Counted from the first letter of the stretch, positions 16,013 through 24,497 are shown. The stretch: DNA of 64,000 nucleotides from Arthrobacter woluwensis (GCF_900105345.1 NZ_FNSN01000002.1:18745-82744), one strand, 5' to 3'. Numbers and translations: made by a program. Notes: generated from the letters alone by a model not told the origin.

Positions 16013-17688
16013 GAGATGTTCTCCTTTGACAGGGGGTCAGGATTAGATGCGGTGGTTCGTTTGGCCAGGAGCTCGTCATAGGCGCCCACGGTGGGTAGGG
16101 GCCGCTTATCTGGTGGTAGGCCGGCGATCACTGCGGCGGGGTCCGTGAGCCGGCGTTGTGTCAGGCTGACAACTTGGTGCTCGACAGGTTTGGAGTGCGC
16201 AGCGGGATGACGGTCCGAACTGGACCCACCTTGGCCGTTCTCGGCGGCATGCCGTCGGGCCTCGACCGCGACAACGTCGGCGCTGACCGCCCCGACGGTG
16301 AGAGCGGCCAGGATCCCGGCCTGAATATCCCCGGCGCCCAGGACCCGATGCAGGAGCAGCACATCGATCAGTTCCCTCGTGCCCTCAGCGTCACCGTTGA
16401 CTTTCCGGGACGCCGCCCAGAAAGCCTCGTGAGCGCTAGTGAACACCCCTTGTTCCCGGGCGCGCGCCAAGGCCGTGGACCCCGGAAACGCCCCAGGTTT
16501 TATCCTGAGCACTTCCAAATAGTGGTCCAACTGGACCGACTGGCCAGTCCGAGCGGCGATGCGTTCATGACGGGCCACGATAGTGCGCCCATCGAAGACC
16601 ACAAGCTCCGAAGCCCGCAGAGAAACCCGGAGTTTCCGGCCGATGAACCGTGCCGGGACGGAGTACTTCACCATCCGCACCGTCACCATCGCCGAGCGAT
16701 CCACCCTCGGGGTCAGCACCAGGCCCGGGTCAAAGGTCTCTGCCGGCAACGGGGCAAGTAAGGACCGCTCGATGGCGTAGTCCTGGCCGATGGTGCGGAT
16801 CCGGTCCCCGATCCGCCGCCCCTCGTCCTGCTCTTCCCAGACCCGGATTCTGGCATTGAGCTCGTCCAAGGAATCCACGACTGGCATGGGTGAGAGATGG
16901 TTACGGCGGAACCACCCCACCTCACCTTCGACCCCGCCCTTTTCGTGAGCACCGGTGATCCCGGGCTGGCAGTAGAACGCGTCGAAACCATAGTGAGAGC
17001 GGAACAGCACCCAGCGCTCGTTCTCGACCCTGGCCCGTCGCTCACCGAACAGCACGGAGGTCACCGCTGCGGTGAGGTTGTCGTAGCGGATATGACGGGT
17101 CGGGACCCCGCCCAGTACGGTGAACGCTTCGATGTGTCCTTCCAGGAACGCTTCCTGCGCCTGGGTCGGGTAGACCCGGTGGATCGCTTTGCCCGAGTGC
17201 GAGAGCCGGTAAACGAACATGTGGCACTTCGTCTTCACCCCGGCCAGGATCACCCAGACCTCACCGAAATCAACCTCGGCCTCCGCGCCCGGGGCATGCT
17301 CCTGAGGGACAAATACTTCCACCCGCCGACCAGCCTGCAGATCGATCTGCGCCCGCCGGACACGCACGTAATCCCGGACCGTGGAATACGACAACGCCTC
17401 CGCGGCATGTTCCTCGATGAGCCGGGCCAGGATCCGTCGAGCCGTGTGACGCTGCTTCCGCGGAGCCCTCGTATCCTCCAGGAGCATCGCATCGATCGCA
17501 GCCTTGAACGGCTCCAAACGAGGCGAAACCCGCTCGGGGGTCTTCCGTGGCGGTGGAACCGGAGAAACCAACGCTTTCCGCACGGTCTTCCGGGCCACTT
17601 GATACCGTCGCGCGAGCTCACGAATTGAGGCACCCTCAACCCGGGCATCTCGTCTGATCTGCGCGAACAACTCCACCTTGGACTCCAT
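16009..17688 (-). CDS. istA: IS21-family transposase IstA
   Basis: A 559-aa transposase with an N-terminal helix-turn-helix (ASIRELARRYQVARKTVRKAL) and an rve catalytic core: AEVDFGEVWV (first Asp), RYDNLTAAV (second Asp) and EKGGVEGEVGWFRR (Glu). The C-terminal beta-barrel-like region is complete. It cuts and joins the element ends together with IstB, which is encoded next and overlaps by four bases. Confidence 0.95.
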   Translation of the reverse strand: MESKVELFAQIRRDARVEGASIRELARRYQVARKTVRKALVSPVPPPRKTPERVSPRLEPFKAAIDAMLLEDTRAPRKQRHTARRILARLIEEHAAEALSYSTVRDYVRVRRAQIDLQAGRRVEVFVPQEHAPGAEAEVDFGEVWVILAGVKTKCHMFVYRLSHSGKAIHRVYPTQAQEAFLEGHIEAFTVLGGVPTRHIRYDNLTAAVTSVLFGERRARVENERWVLFRSHYGFDAFYCQPGITGAHEKGGVEGEVGWFRRNHLSPMPVVDSLDELNARIRVWEEQDEGRRIGDRIRTIGQDYAIERSLLAPLPAETFDPGLVLTPRVDRSAMVTVRMVKYSVPARFIGRKLRVSLRASELVVFDGRTIVARHERIAARTGQSVQLDHYLEVLRIKPGAFPGSTALARAREQGVFTSAHEAFWAASRKVNGDAEGTRELIDVLLLHRVLGAGDIQAGILAALTVGAVSADVVAVEARRHAAENGQGGSSSDRHPAAHSKPVEHQVVSLTQRRLTDPAAVIAGLPPDKRPLPTVGAYDELLAKRTTASNPDPLSKENIS

Positions 17689-17851
17689 CCAGCCCTCCCG
17701 AACGCCGTTCCCTACATGATGGGAACCACGCTCACAGGTGGGTACCGTTCAAGCCGTCATCACACCCGGCATGTCGGCGAAGTGGGTACCACGCAAGCCG
17801 TCACGGTGGGCTCCGATCAGACTGTCAGAACCATACTTTCCGCGTTGCCAC

Positions 17852-18355
17852 GTGTTCGTTGACGAGAGCAAGTCAGGGGCCTACTAAATGGTGGCGTCTG
17901 TGACGGCGGCTGGCGACGTGGGTCAGACCCGCGAGGCCATCCGGAAACTGCGGATGCCAGGCCAGCGGAGGGTTCACTTCAAGAGCGAACGGGACGCGGT
18001 GAAGAAGGCTTTCATCGCGGAAGTGCGTCGACTGCTGCTCTCCGCAGTCATCTACGTCTGCCAGACCAAGGAAGCTGAGGCGCGCGGCCTGGTGCTGACG
18101 ACGTTGCTCGAGGAGCTACATCGCAGTGAGGCGGGGATGCTGGTGCTGGAACGCGACGAATCGCTCATGAAGCACGACAAGCACCTCATCGTTCAGCACT
18201 CCGGCCACCGGAAGGATGACTTCACCTACCGGCTGATGGCACCTCAGGACGAACCGCTCCTGTGGGTCAGTGACGGCCTGGCCTGGTGCTGGCAACGAGG
18301 GGGAGAGTGGAAGACCCTCGTCCGTGACATGGTCACCGAGGTGCTGGTTTCTTAA
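17852..18355 (+). pseudogene. DUF3800-like protein gene broken by an in-frame nonsense codon
   Basis: From GTG 17852 the frame reads VFVDESKSGAY, hits TAA at 17885-17887, then continues in the same frame from ATG 17888 as MVASVTAAGDVGQ, on through a PGQRRVHFKSE motif to a normal C-terminus (WVSDGLAWCWQRGGEW). The whole matches a family of actinobacterial proteins that begin with a VDES motif and resemble DUF3800; at the stop position relatives have a hydrophobic residue such as Leu, and TTA to TAA is a single base change. The 155-aa downstream part lacks the VDES acidic motif and is unlikely to be active. The IS21 right end is about 25 bp upstream and may have removed the native promoter. Confidence 0.7.
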
Positions 18356-18595
18356 ATGCCGCAGGCCTGGGTCGTACAACCGTCCGGAAGACTACCAAGC
18401 CTACTTCGCAGAGCTACTGCTCCTTGCGTTCACAATTTTATGTAAGTGCCATAGCAAATACAACTTCGCCGATTCTTAGGCTCAGCCCTATTCCTGACTC
18501 TTACTCGCATCTTTGACGAACAATTCTTCCCATGATCCGTCCGTGGACGCCGGGGAGTTCGGCTAGTTTACGCCCCCTACGGCTTCCGGGCTTGG

Positions 18596-18964
18596 CTACG
18601 CCGGCCCCTCGGATTCCTGCGGCAGACCTACGCGCCGGCGTTTGTAAGGCGGATAGGTCATTGCCCCCTTGAAGTGGGATTTCTGTACCTCCAGTGCCTC
18701 CCGAGGCCAGTCTCGGATTAAGGCCACGCGATCGCTCCAGCCTTCCAGCGCGGGCGCGGCGCCGATGACCTGACTGACCCTCCCGGGCGTCAGGGACACC
18801 GCTTCGGCTATCACCGCCTGGGAAACGCCGACTCGGTGGGTATCGCGGATCCCGGAGTCCACCAGATCCTCAAGCATGTTGACCAACCCCCGCGCTGCAT
18901 GCAGTAAGGCCGCGGCGTCGTGAAGGGCCTGGAGGCTTTGTTGCTGCACCCGTTCGTTGTTCAT
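18596..18964 (-). CDS. Small helix-turn-helix protein, 122 aa
   Basis: The centre of the protein has VSQAVIAEAVSLTPGRVSQVIG, a good helix-turn-helix of the type found in sigma region 4 and small repressors. The N-terminal half is helical and Ala/Leu-rich, suited to dimerisation, and the C-terminus is basic. It starts at ATG 18964, ten bases after a large palindrome containing two TTAGN4CTAA sites, so it may be an autoregulated repressor. The 240 bp downstream (18356-18595) hold no gene I can support. Confidence 0.65.
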   Translation of the reverse strand: MNNERVQQQSLQALHDAAALLHAARGLVNMLEDLVDSGIRDTHRVGVSQAVIAEAVSLTPGRVSQVIGAAPALEGWSDRVALIRDWPREALEVQKSHFKGAMTYPPYKRRRVGLPQESEGPA

Positions 18965-18973
18965 GCGAAAAGT

Positions 18974-19020
18974 TTAGTCGGCTAAAGACAAGCCTTCAAG
19001 GCTTATCTTTAGCCAACTAA
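18974..19020. promoter_or_regulatory. Composite palindrome with two TTAGN4CTAA operators
   Basis: TTAGTCGGCTAA (18974-18985) and TTAGCCAACTAA (19009-19020) are each palindromic and lie 35 bp apart. The 47-bp block between and including them folds into one long hairpin with two mismatched positions. It is AT-richer than its surroundings and lies just before the helix-turn-helix gene and just after the next gene, so it may act as operator, bidirectional terminator, or both. Confidence 0.6.
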
Positions 19021-19029
19021 TGATTGGCC

Positions 19030-19401
19030 TTACTCGCGCGTCCAGTCCAGTCCGTCGGGGGTGAACGCCGCGCCCTTGATGGTCATGTAGCGGAAGTTGT
19101 TGCGGGCGCCGCGCTTGCGGGGGATTGGCGATTTGCGTCCCACCCAGGCGAGCATCGGATGTCCTGGGGCGAGTCTGCTCAGGTCCAGGACCGCTTTGTT
19201 GTTCACGTTCGGATCTCGCCGCCAGCCTTCGATCTCGTAGATGCCTTCGATGATGCCGGCTTCTTCGGCTAGGGCGAAGTCGCCATGCTCGGCCAGGGAG
19301 GCGTCCGAGCAGGTCCACCAGCGACTGGTGCGGAGGATCCGCGCCTCGCCCACGGTGTGTCCCGGGATGTTTTTGTGTGGTGAGAGGTAGAAGAGAATCA
19401 T
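19030..19401 (-). CDS. Hypothetical protein, about 123 aa
   Basis: Not assigned with confidence. The sequence begins MILFYLSPHKNIPGHTVGEARILRT and has regularly spaced aromatic and basic residues (GWRRDPNVNNKAVLDL, NNFRYMTIKGAAF), giving it the look of a small beta-rich domain such as a PUA/EVE-like fold; that is a weak suggestion. The frame extends to 19428, but ATG 19401 gives the more natural N-terminus. It reads on the same strand as the following helix-turn-helix gene, with the long palindrome between them. Confidence 0.55.
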   Translation of the reverse strand: MILFYLSPHKNIPGHTVGEARILRTSRWWTCSDASLAEHGDFALAEEAGIIEGIYEIEGWRRDPNVNNKAVLDLSRLAPGHPMLAWVGRKSPIPRKRGARNNFRYMTIKGAAFTPDGLDWTRE

Positions 19402-19500
19402 GAGATTAAGGCTACACCTATGCGCCAATTAGCCTATGGATAATTGCCGATAATTGAGATTACGTAAGTCCATGGAAACTCGAGAGCGCCCGCCGAGTCG

Positions 19501-20220
19501 CTAACGATACTGTGTTTGCTCCACTCGGCGGTAGCCCCAGATGGCGAAGAACGCACACACTACGAAGTAGCCGGCGAGGATGATCAATGCCAGGACATCC
19601 AGGCGCCCGACGAGCGAGTTGCTGATCAGATCAGCCCATGCGCCCGTCGGACTGAAGGTGTGGATGGGTTGGAACGCACCAAAGTCGACCGGCCCAAACA
19701 GGCCACCAACGAAGGCAAGCGGGAAGTAGATCAGGTTGGTGATGGGTACAGCCCCACGTGCCGGAAGCCAGTACCCAAGGGCGAGCCCGAGGCCGCCGTG
19801 GACCAAACCACCGATGCAGAGTCCGCCAATGGCGAAGAGGAGCGGTCCGGCGCTGACACTGAATAGCGCACCGTTGACCGCTCCGACAACCAGCAGCGGC
19901 AGTGAGAAAAGTGCTGAGAAGAAGAGTCCAGCCATGAGCTGCGAACTCACTCTGACCCTCGACGGCACAGGCAAGGTGAGTAGGTAGAGGTTCCACGGAT
20001 CGTTGCGAGTTGCCGCGACACCGACTCCGAACTGGAACATCATCGTTCCGAGTACGGAGAAGGCCATGTAGCTGAACAGGATCTGAGCTGCCGGAGCATC
20101 GGCCCTGATCCCCAGCATGAGGTAGAACGCCGTAGGCAAAGCGATGAGGGGAAGGAAGAACGACGGGAGACGGAACAGTTCAAGGACCTGGATACGGACG
20201 TATTCGAAGATGAACTTCAT
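19501..20220 (-). CDS. ABC-2 type transporter permease of the TOMM cluster
   Basis: A 239-aa membrane protein with about six hydrophobic segments and the charged N-terminus typical of ABC-2 permeases. Its ATG overlaps the end of the ATPase gene by four bases, so the two form one exporter. It is the last gene of the TOMM operon. The likely job is export of the modified peptide, or self-protection by pumping it out. The terminus of the operon shows no clear terminator before 19501. Confidence 0.85.
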   Translation of the reverse strand: MKFIFEYVRIQVLELFRLPSFFLPLIALPTAFYLMLGIRADAPAAQILFSYMAFSVLGTMMFQFGVGVAATRNDPWNLYLLTLPVPSRVRVSSQLMAGLFFSALFSLPLLVVGAVNGALFSVSAGPLLFAIGGLCIGGLVHGGLGLALGYWLPARGAVPITNLIYFPLAFVGGLFGPVDFGAFQPIHTFSPTGAWADLISNSLVGRLDVLALIILAGYFVVCAFFAIWGYRRVEQTQYR

Positions 20221-21098
20221 GCCAGTTCCTCCTGGAGGATGGAGCTCACGGCGTCTTCCAGAGACGACTGCTTGACATTGAGCCGGGGGTCGGGAAGAGC
20301 ATCCAGCAAAACCCGGCTCGCCATGTCGGGTTGGTCAGTGACAAGTTGGAACCTGTTTGCGCCAACGGACTCGATCGCCCCGAGTGAAAGAACATGTTCG
20401 GGCACTGGCTGCAGCGACGTAAAAGTGAGATGGTAAACCCCGAGACGCTGCTGCACAGAGTCGATGTCGTCGGTGAGGATGTTCTTTCCGTCCTTCATCA
20501 AGGTGATCGTGTCAGCGGTCGCTTCGACTTCGGCATAGTCGTGCGACGCCATGATCACACAGCGACCTTCGCTCTTCTGTTGAAGGATGATATTGCGAAC
20601 TTGGGCCCGCCCCTCGATATCGAGCCCGGCAAGAGGCTCATCCAAGATGATCACCGGTGCGTTGCAGATGATCGCAGCGCCAATCCCGAGACGCCGGAGC
20701 TGCCCTCCGGACAACCCGCCGCACTGCTGATCCATCAACCCTTCAAGCGAGATCAGGTCGTGAACCGCGGAGAAGTCGAGCGGATCGGGGTAATGGATCG
20801 AGATGAAGTGCAGCACTTCTCGAACCTTCAGGGTCGGGGGGAACATGACTGCCTGTGGGACACAGCTAACCATCCGTGTCTGCGGGCCGCCCCTGACCAC
20901 CTTCTGGTCGAACACGAAAGCTCCCCCACCGCTCGGCGCCCTGACTCCGGTCAGGATGTTGAGTGCAGTGGATTTTCCAGCACCGTTCGGACCGAGCAAG
21001 CAGTGAACGCCCGCACCCAGCTCCAGCGAGAAGTCATCGAGCCCCCGTTTGCCCCGGTAGTCCTTTGAGACGTTCTTCCAAGAGACCATCGCGCTCAT
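20217..21098 (-). CDS. ABC transporter ATP-binding protein of the TOMM cluster
   Basis: A 293-aa ATPase with Walker A GPNGAGKST (about residue 38), signature LSGGQLRRLGIG, Walker B VIILDEPLAGLD and the H-loop histidine in MASHDY. Its start overlaps the end of the SagB-type dehydrogenase gene by four bases and its end overlaps the permease start, placing it firmly in the operon. It should power export of the mature azole peptide or provide immunity. Confidence 0.95.
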   Translation of the reverse strand: MSAMVSWKNVSKDYRGKRGLDDFSLELGAGVHCLLGPNGAGKSTALNILTGVRAPSGGGAFVFDQKVVRGGPQTRMVSCVPQAVMFPPTLKVREVLHFISIHYPDPLDFSAVHDLISLEGLMDQQCGGLSGGQLRRLGIGAAIICNAPVIILDEPLAGLDIEGRAQVRNIILQQKSEGRCVIMASHDYAEVEATADTITLMKDGKNILTDDIDSVQQRLGVYHLTFTSLQPVPEHVLSLGAIESVGANRFQLVTDQPDMASRVLLDALPDPRLNVKQSSLEDAVSSILQEELA

Positions 21099-21874
21099 TC
21101 AACAACCTCATCACTCGCTTGGCTACTTCCGAAAGCAACACTGTACACAACTGATTGCTCCACCCCGTCAAGGCAGAGCAGGTCGTCAACCTGCTTGTCA
21201 ATAAAGCCCCCGACGGGACAGGACGCCACGTTCTCTTCGAGCGCATACATGATCATCGCTTGTGCGATATGTCCCGCCTCAATCAAGGCAAATCTGTACG
21301 CCCGCTGTCCATACTTGATTCGTTGACGTACAAAGCTCCCGACGAAGAAGACGTGGAAGGCCGAGTTGTCGGCAAGGTTCTGGAAGACCAAGCACTCTTG
21401 GAGAAAGCTCCGGGGATCCTTATCGACCGCCAGGCGATGCAGACTCGCCTCGTAGGGATCGAGTGCATACACACCTGCAGTAAGTCCCTCGACATTGTTC
21501 ACGCAGAGGTAGATGTCGATCGGATAGAGCGCCCCTGCGGAAGGTGCACCTCTGCCATAGGCCTCTGTGATGCACGCCGACTCGTTCAGGATGCGGCTGA
21601 ACGAGTCGAAGGTAACGGCGTTCTGCCCGAACCCCGGCGCCGAATGACGCCTCCTCAGCAGGTCTCCAAGTGGCGTCGCGTCACCAGCAGAAGCTAGCGG
21701 GTATACCTCGCTCGAAATGTAGTGAGGGTGGGCACGACCCAGCTGTTCCAGAGCATCGGGATCGGTGGCGAGTTCATACGAGTATGGACCAGTGGCTGAA
21801 CTGCTCATCCACATGCTCAGCTTCGATGCAACGTGGAACGTTTCTGCCGGGTCGTCAAATGGCGGCGGAGTCAT
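21095..21874 (-). CDS. SagB-type azoline dehydrogenase (ThcOx family)
   Basis: A nitroreductase-fold, FMN-type oxidoreductase of the SagB/ThcOx family. The family pattern RRRHSAPGFG, a mid-sequence GRGAPSAGALYPIDIYL and the C-terminal VGGFIDKQVDDLL segment are visible. In TOMM pathways it oxidises azolines made by the YcaO protein to aromatic thiazoles or oxazoles. The open frame runs to 22084, but the sequence before about 21890 is out-of-frame YcaO coding; ATG 21874 or GTG 21892 (after GAGAGG) are the candidate starts. It follows the YcaO gene (ending 21922) and overlaps the ATPase gene. Confidence 0.9.
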   Translation of the reverse strand: MTPPPFDDPAETFHVASKLSMWMSSSATGPYSYELATDPDALEQLGRAHPHYISSEVYPLASAGDATPLGDLLRRRHSAPGFGQNAVTFDSFSRILNESACITEAYGRGAPSAGALYPIDIYLCVNNVEGLTAGVYALDPYEASLHRLAVDKDPRSFLQECLVFQNLADNSAFHVFFVGSFVRQRIKYGQRAYRFALIEAGHIAQAMIMYALEENVASCPVGGFIDKQVDDLLCLDGVEQSVVYSVAFGSSQASDEVVE

Positions 21875-21921
21875 CAGCCATTGTCTTTGCACGGTCGGAG
21901 GCCTCTCGGGTCCGTAGGATG

Positions 21922-23157
21922 TCAGGGGAACGGGTGAGGCGCGAGATTCACGGCGCCGGGGTGTTGCCTCATATGCGGTTCGTCGACATCGAGGGTCGCC
22001 GCCTGAGGGCTCAAAGCCCGCACGACGTGCCACCCCTGTGCTACGACGTCGGTTGAACGGACATCGCCGAGATACACCTGCCATCCCGAATCTTCAACTG
22101 CCCGCAGGGTATGGAAGAGCGGCGAGACGCCGTCACGGATGAACTCCAGTTCGGACACCGCGGGCCCATCATCGATGAACTCGTTTAGGCCACGGTTCTC
22201 GATGCGCGCGTGGAACGCGATATGCCCCTCGAGCGACGTGACAGATGAATCGTCGGGCGCGTCGCCCTTCGCACTCAGTCCCCAGTTGTAAGTCTGCACT
22301 GATTCGGTGAATGCAGCGGCCATGGCATTGCGGACGTCAGGTTTGGACGAGCAGCCGACCGCCAGCCCCACCTTGTCCGACCGAGCACAGGAGAGAATAA
22401 CGGGAACGCCTCCGACTCCCTCGAATCTGACGAGGGTGACCTCTACGTCGAGGAGCCGGAGTTGCCGGCAGATGTCCTTTAGCCTGGGAGAGAAGCTTTC
22501 GGGGATGTGCGTCGGTAGGCGCAGAGTAACACCACCACGCTTGCCGTACCACGCCCTCATGAACGCGTCCCGTTCGATGAGTTCAAATACAGCAGATCGC
22601 GCAGCCGCTCCGTACGTTCGGCCCGCCCCCAGCCCATTGGACGTGACTGTGCACCATCTCTGGCGGTCAGCCGGATTCAGATAGACCAAATCTGCTGGGA
22701 CTCCCGCCGCCGAGTGGTCAATCGCTCGATGCACTTTGACGTAGGGGATGTCAGGAACGCTCGATGGGTGAACGTACGGAAAGCCGTCCGCTGCATATTG
22801 CGCGTCCGTGAAGGGAACGAACCGGCTTGCAGGGATGATCGGGCAGTCGAGAGAAGTGACACGGTCCGGCACATAGCCGGCGGAATACCGCTCGACAAAC
22901 TCGCCCGTCGCAGATCCATACAGCTGATCGGAATCCGCCCCGAAGCCGCATGAACTCTGCTCCGGCAGGCACGCCCCGATGAACGCGGGAAACGACGGGC
23001 TCCGGTCGACCAGCGCCTGCGCACGGATCGCCCCAGGCGGAATCCGAAGCGGTTCAATCCCGGGAATCAACCCAAAGTCGGGGCCAACTACTCCGCTTCG
23101 GAGGGGGCTGGGTCGAGCCACGGATAGCTGGTCGAAGATCTCGCGGTCTTTGAACAT
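21922..23157 (-). CDS. YcaO cyclodehydratase of the TOMM cluster
   Basis: A YcaO protein of about 411 aa. The ATP-binding signatures are present: ATGEFVERYSAG and FELIERDAFMRAWY. The C-terminus ends in PHPFP, the PxPxP motif typical of azoline-forming YcaO enzymes. It phosphorylates backbone amides and cyclises Cys/Ser/Thr side chains of the precursor. A TTG at 23181 would extend it; ATG 23157 is preferred. The start overlaps the E1-like gene by about 70 bases, indicating coupled synthesis of the two halves of the cyclodehydratase, which work as a complex. Confidence 0.95.
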   Translation of the reverse strand: MFKDREIFDQLSVARPSPLRSGVVGPDFGLIPGIEPLRIPPGAIRAQALVDRSPSFPAFIGACLPEQSSCGFGADSDQLYGSATGEFVERYSAGYVPDRVTSLDCPIIPASRFVPFTDAQYAADGFPYVHPSSVPDIPYVKVHRAIDHSAAGVPADLVYLNPADRQRWCTVTSNGLGAGRTYGAAARSAVFELIERDAFMRAWYGKRGGVTLRLPTHIPESFSPRLKDICRQLRLLDVEVTLVRFEGVGGVPVILSCARSDKVGLAVGCSSKPDVRNAMAAAFTESVQTYNWGLSAKGDAPDDSSVTSLEGHIAFHARIENRGLNEFIDDGPAVSELEFIRDGVSPLFHTLRAVEDSGWQVYLGDVRSTDVVAQGWHVVRALSPQAATLDVDEPHMRQHPGAVNLAPHPFP

Positions 23158-23966
23158 GAGGGACACCGCGGCACACTCCAAACACGAGAGTTGTAAAGAG
23201 TCAGAGACTCAGGATTAAAGACAGCGCACGACCCGATGAGTTCGTGGGCCTCGTGATAGAAAGCCCTCTCAATGAGCCTGGCGGCGAGCTGCACGCCGAG
23301 GTCCACGTCACGGACTGACATGGGACCTGGGGCCGCAGAGCCGTGGTAACGCAAATACTCGTCCGGCCAGTCGGTGCTTGCAGCTCTGCGAATTACCAAA
23401 CACTCGAAGCATGCGGTTGTTCCTGGTAGTACGGCCGGACCGACAAAGAGCTTGGCGCCGTCGAATGGGACGACGGGAACATGGCAGATGTTGCTTGCCC
23501 AGAGCGACCTGCAAACTTCGACAGCATCGGGGATGGTCGATCGGATTACGAGCACCGGAACAGTGGACTCACCATCACCTACATCGACGATCTGGAAGGA
23601 CCCAAACGCCCTGAGATCCTCCCGGACTCGTACTTCCAAGTCACTCGGCACATCAAGTCGAACCCGAACCGGATCCGCGGCGGTCCACCCACGGGGCAGC
23701 CCGGGAAGTCGATCCCCCGCAGCGTTGTGGAATCTCACAACACCTGCCGACCGCAGCGAGTTCAAGAGGCGTTCCTGCCCGCTAAGGCCAGGAACGCCCC
23801 TCGTCACCTCATCGAGAGTGCGCGGTTTGCTGAGGAAACCGAACAGCTCCTTTGCAAGCTCTTGGTGCTGCCGAAAGCGAACGATCGAGCTTCCCAAGAC
23901 CAGGACGAAAGAGTCCTCAAAATCGGCCTGGCGGACGCCCTCCGCGATGACGTAGGTGGAACTCAC
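23088..23966 (-). CDS. TOMM leader-peptide-binding protein (ocin-ThiF/E1-like)
   Basis: About 292 aa, of the E1-like partner family that presents the precursor to the YcaO enzyme. It contains ATACFECL-type and VPRCPSC cysteine pairs (CFEC and CPSC), which together form the structural zinc site of the family, and a central region with the PVLVIRS and LASNICHVPVVPFDG-type strands of the E1-like fold. The N-terminus (SSTYVIAEGVRQ) should contain the leader-binding wing. GTG 23966 is chosen: it follows the precursor stop by 19 bases and is preceded by AGGGGCGAG; the longer frame to 24089 overlaps the precursor gene. Confidence 0.85.
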   Translation of the reverse strand: MSSTYVIAEGVRQADFEDSFVLVLGSSIVRFRQHQELAKELFGFLSKPRTLDEVTRGVPGLSGQERLLNSLRSAGVVRFHNAAGDRLPGLPRGWTAADPVRVRLDVPSDLEVRVREDLRAFGSFQIVDVGDGESTVPVLVIRSTIPDAVEVCRSLWASNICHVPVVPFDGAKLFVGPAVLPGTTACFECLVIRRAASTDWPDEYLRYHGSAAPGPMSVRDVDLGVQLAARLIERAFYHEAHELIGSCAVFNPESLTLYNSRVWSVPRCPSCSKTARSSTSYPWLDPAPSEAE

Positions 23967-23985
23967 TGAGATCTCGCCCCTGAAC

Positions 23986-24180
23986 CTACTGCTGCTTGGG
24001 GTTCTTGGGACGCCCGCTCGAGGAGCAAGACGACGAGACAGTGATGACCGGGCCGCCGTCCATCTTGGCAGGGGTCGCGATCGCGCCACTGATCTCGAAA
24101 TCGAGTTCCTGCAGGATAGCGGGCATCTGCCACCCGGGGGCGGTCTCGACGACCGGCTCTGCAGTCAGAATAGTGCTCAC
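23986..24180 (-). CDS. TOMM precursor peptide with Ser/Cys-rich core
   Basis: A 64-aa peptide starting at GTG 24180 with GGAGGAC four to five bases upstream. Residues 1-43 look like a leader, with the amphipathic stretch LQELDFEISGAIA that E1-like partners typically bind and GG at 42-43 as a possible cleavage point. The tail holds TVSSSCSSSG (47-56): one Cys and six Ser plus one Thr, then a basic GRPKNPKQQ end. The pattern fits a linear azol(in)e peptide; the exact cyclised residues and cleavage site cannot be read from sequence. It is the first gene of the TOMM operon. I do not recognise the core as any named compound. Confidence 0.85.
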   Translation of the reverse strand: MSTILTAEPVVETAPGWQMPAILQELDFEISGAIATPAKMDGGPVITVSSSCSSSGRPKNPKQQ

Positions 24181-24241
24181 TGATGTCCTCCAAATTGGTC
24201 TTGTAGACTTCCACGCACCTCCCGGCGGGAGATGTAAGTCA

Positions 24242-24270
24242 CGCTAAAAACGATGGACGAAAATTGTCAA
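24242..24270 (-). promoter_or_regulatory. Promoter of the TOMM operon
   Basis: On the minus strand TTGACA (24270-24265), 17 bp, TTAGCG (24247-24242) forms a sigma70-like promoter with a perfect -35 box. The short leader contains the palindrome CTCCCGGCGGGAG, followed by the GGAGGAC ribosome site of the precursor gene. The region from 24271 to 24497 holds no gene I can support. Confidence 0.6.
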
Positions 24271-24497
24271 GTCATCCGATCGTGTTAGCTCTTACAAGCT
24301 GACTTTCCGAGCCAGAAGCTCTTTCAGCTCATCGTTCGTGCCGCCATCACCCGCGCCCCAGAAGCAACGCCGATAATTGTCGTTATGTAAGGTAAATATG
24401 TCCTCGCCCCGCCGGGGTCGCGTCGGAACGGCTCATCGAAGCTGCCATACCACTGCGTTCTACGTCAGTTTGGATGAGACAAGCTGCGGCTCGTCCC

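Larger units (their letters stand above)
15140..17827 (-). mobile_element. IS21-family insertion sequence
   Basis: A roughly 2.7-kb element with the istA-istB pair on the minus strand. The ends share an imperfect inverted repeat: TGTCAACCTGACTGGAGCCC from the left and TGACAGTCTGATCGGAGCCC read inward from the right. Inside, the transposase-site word TGACGGCTTG occurs at 15164 on the left and twice inverted (CAAGCCGTCA at 17750 and 17794) on the right, the multiple-site arrangement usual for IS21. I found no convincing target duplication, so the outer limits are approximate and one flank may have been rearranged. The 14927-15139 stretch to its left holds no gene I can support. Confidence 0.85.

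Noticed and set aside
15140..17827. Target-site duplication for the IS21 element
   Set aside because: The flanking 5 bp (GACTA and GAACC) do not match, so I report none.
23962..24214. 83-codon minus-strand frame overlapping the TOMM precursor, and an 83-codon plus-strand frame opposite it
   Set aside because: The precursor frame has the strong ribosome site and leader-core layout; the others are its shadows.
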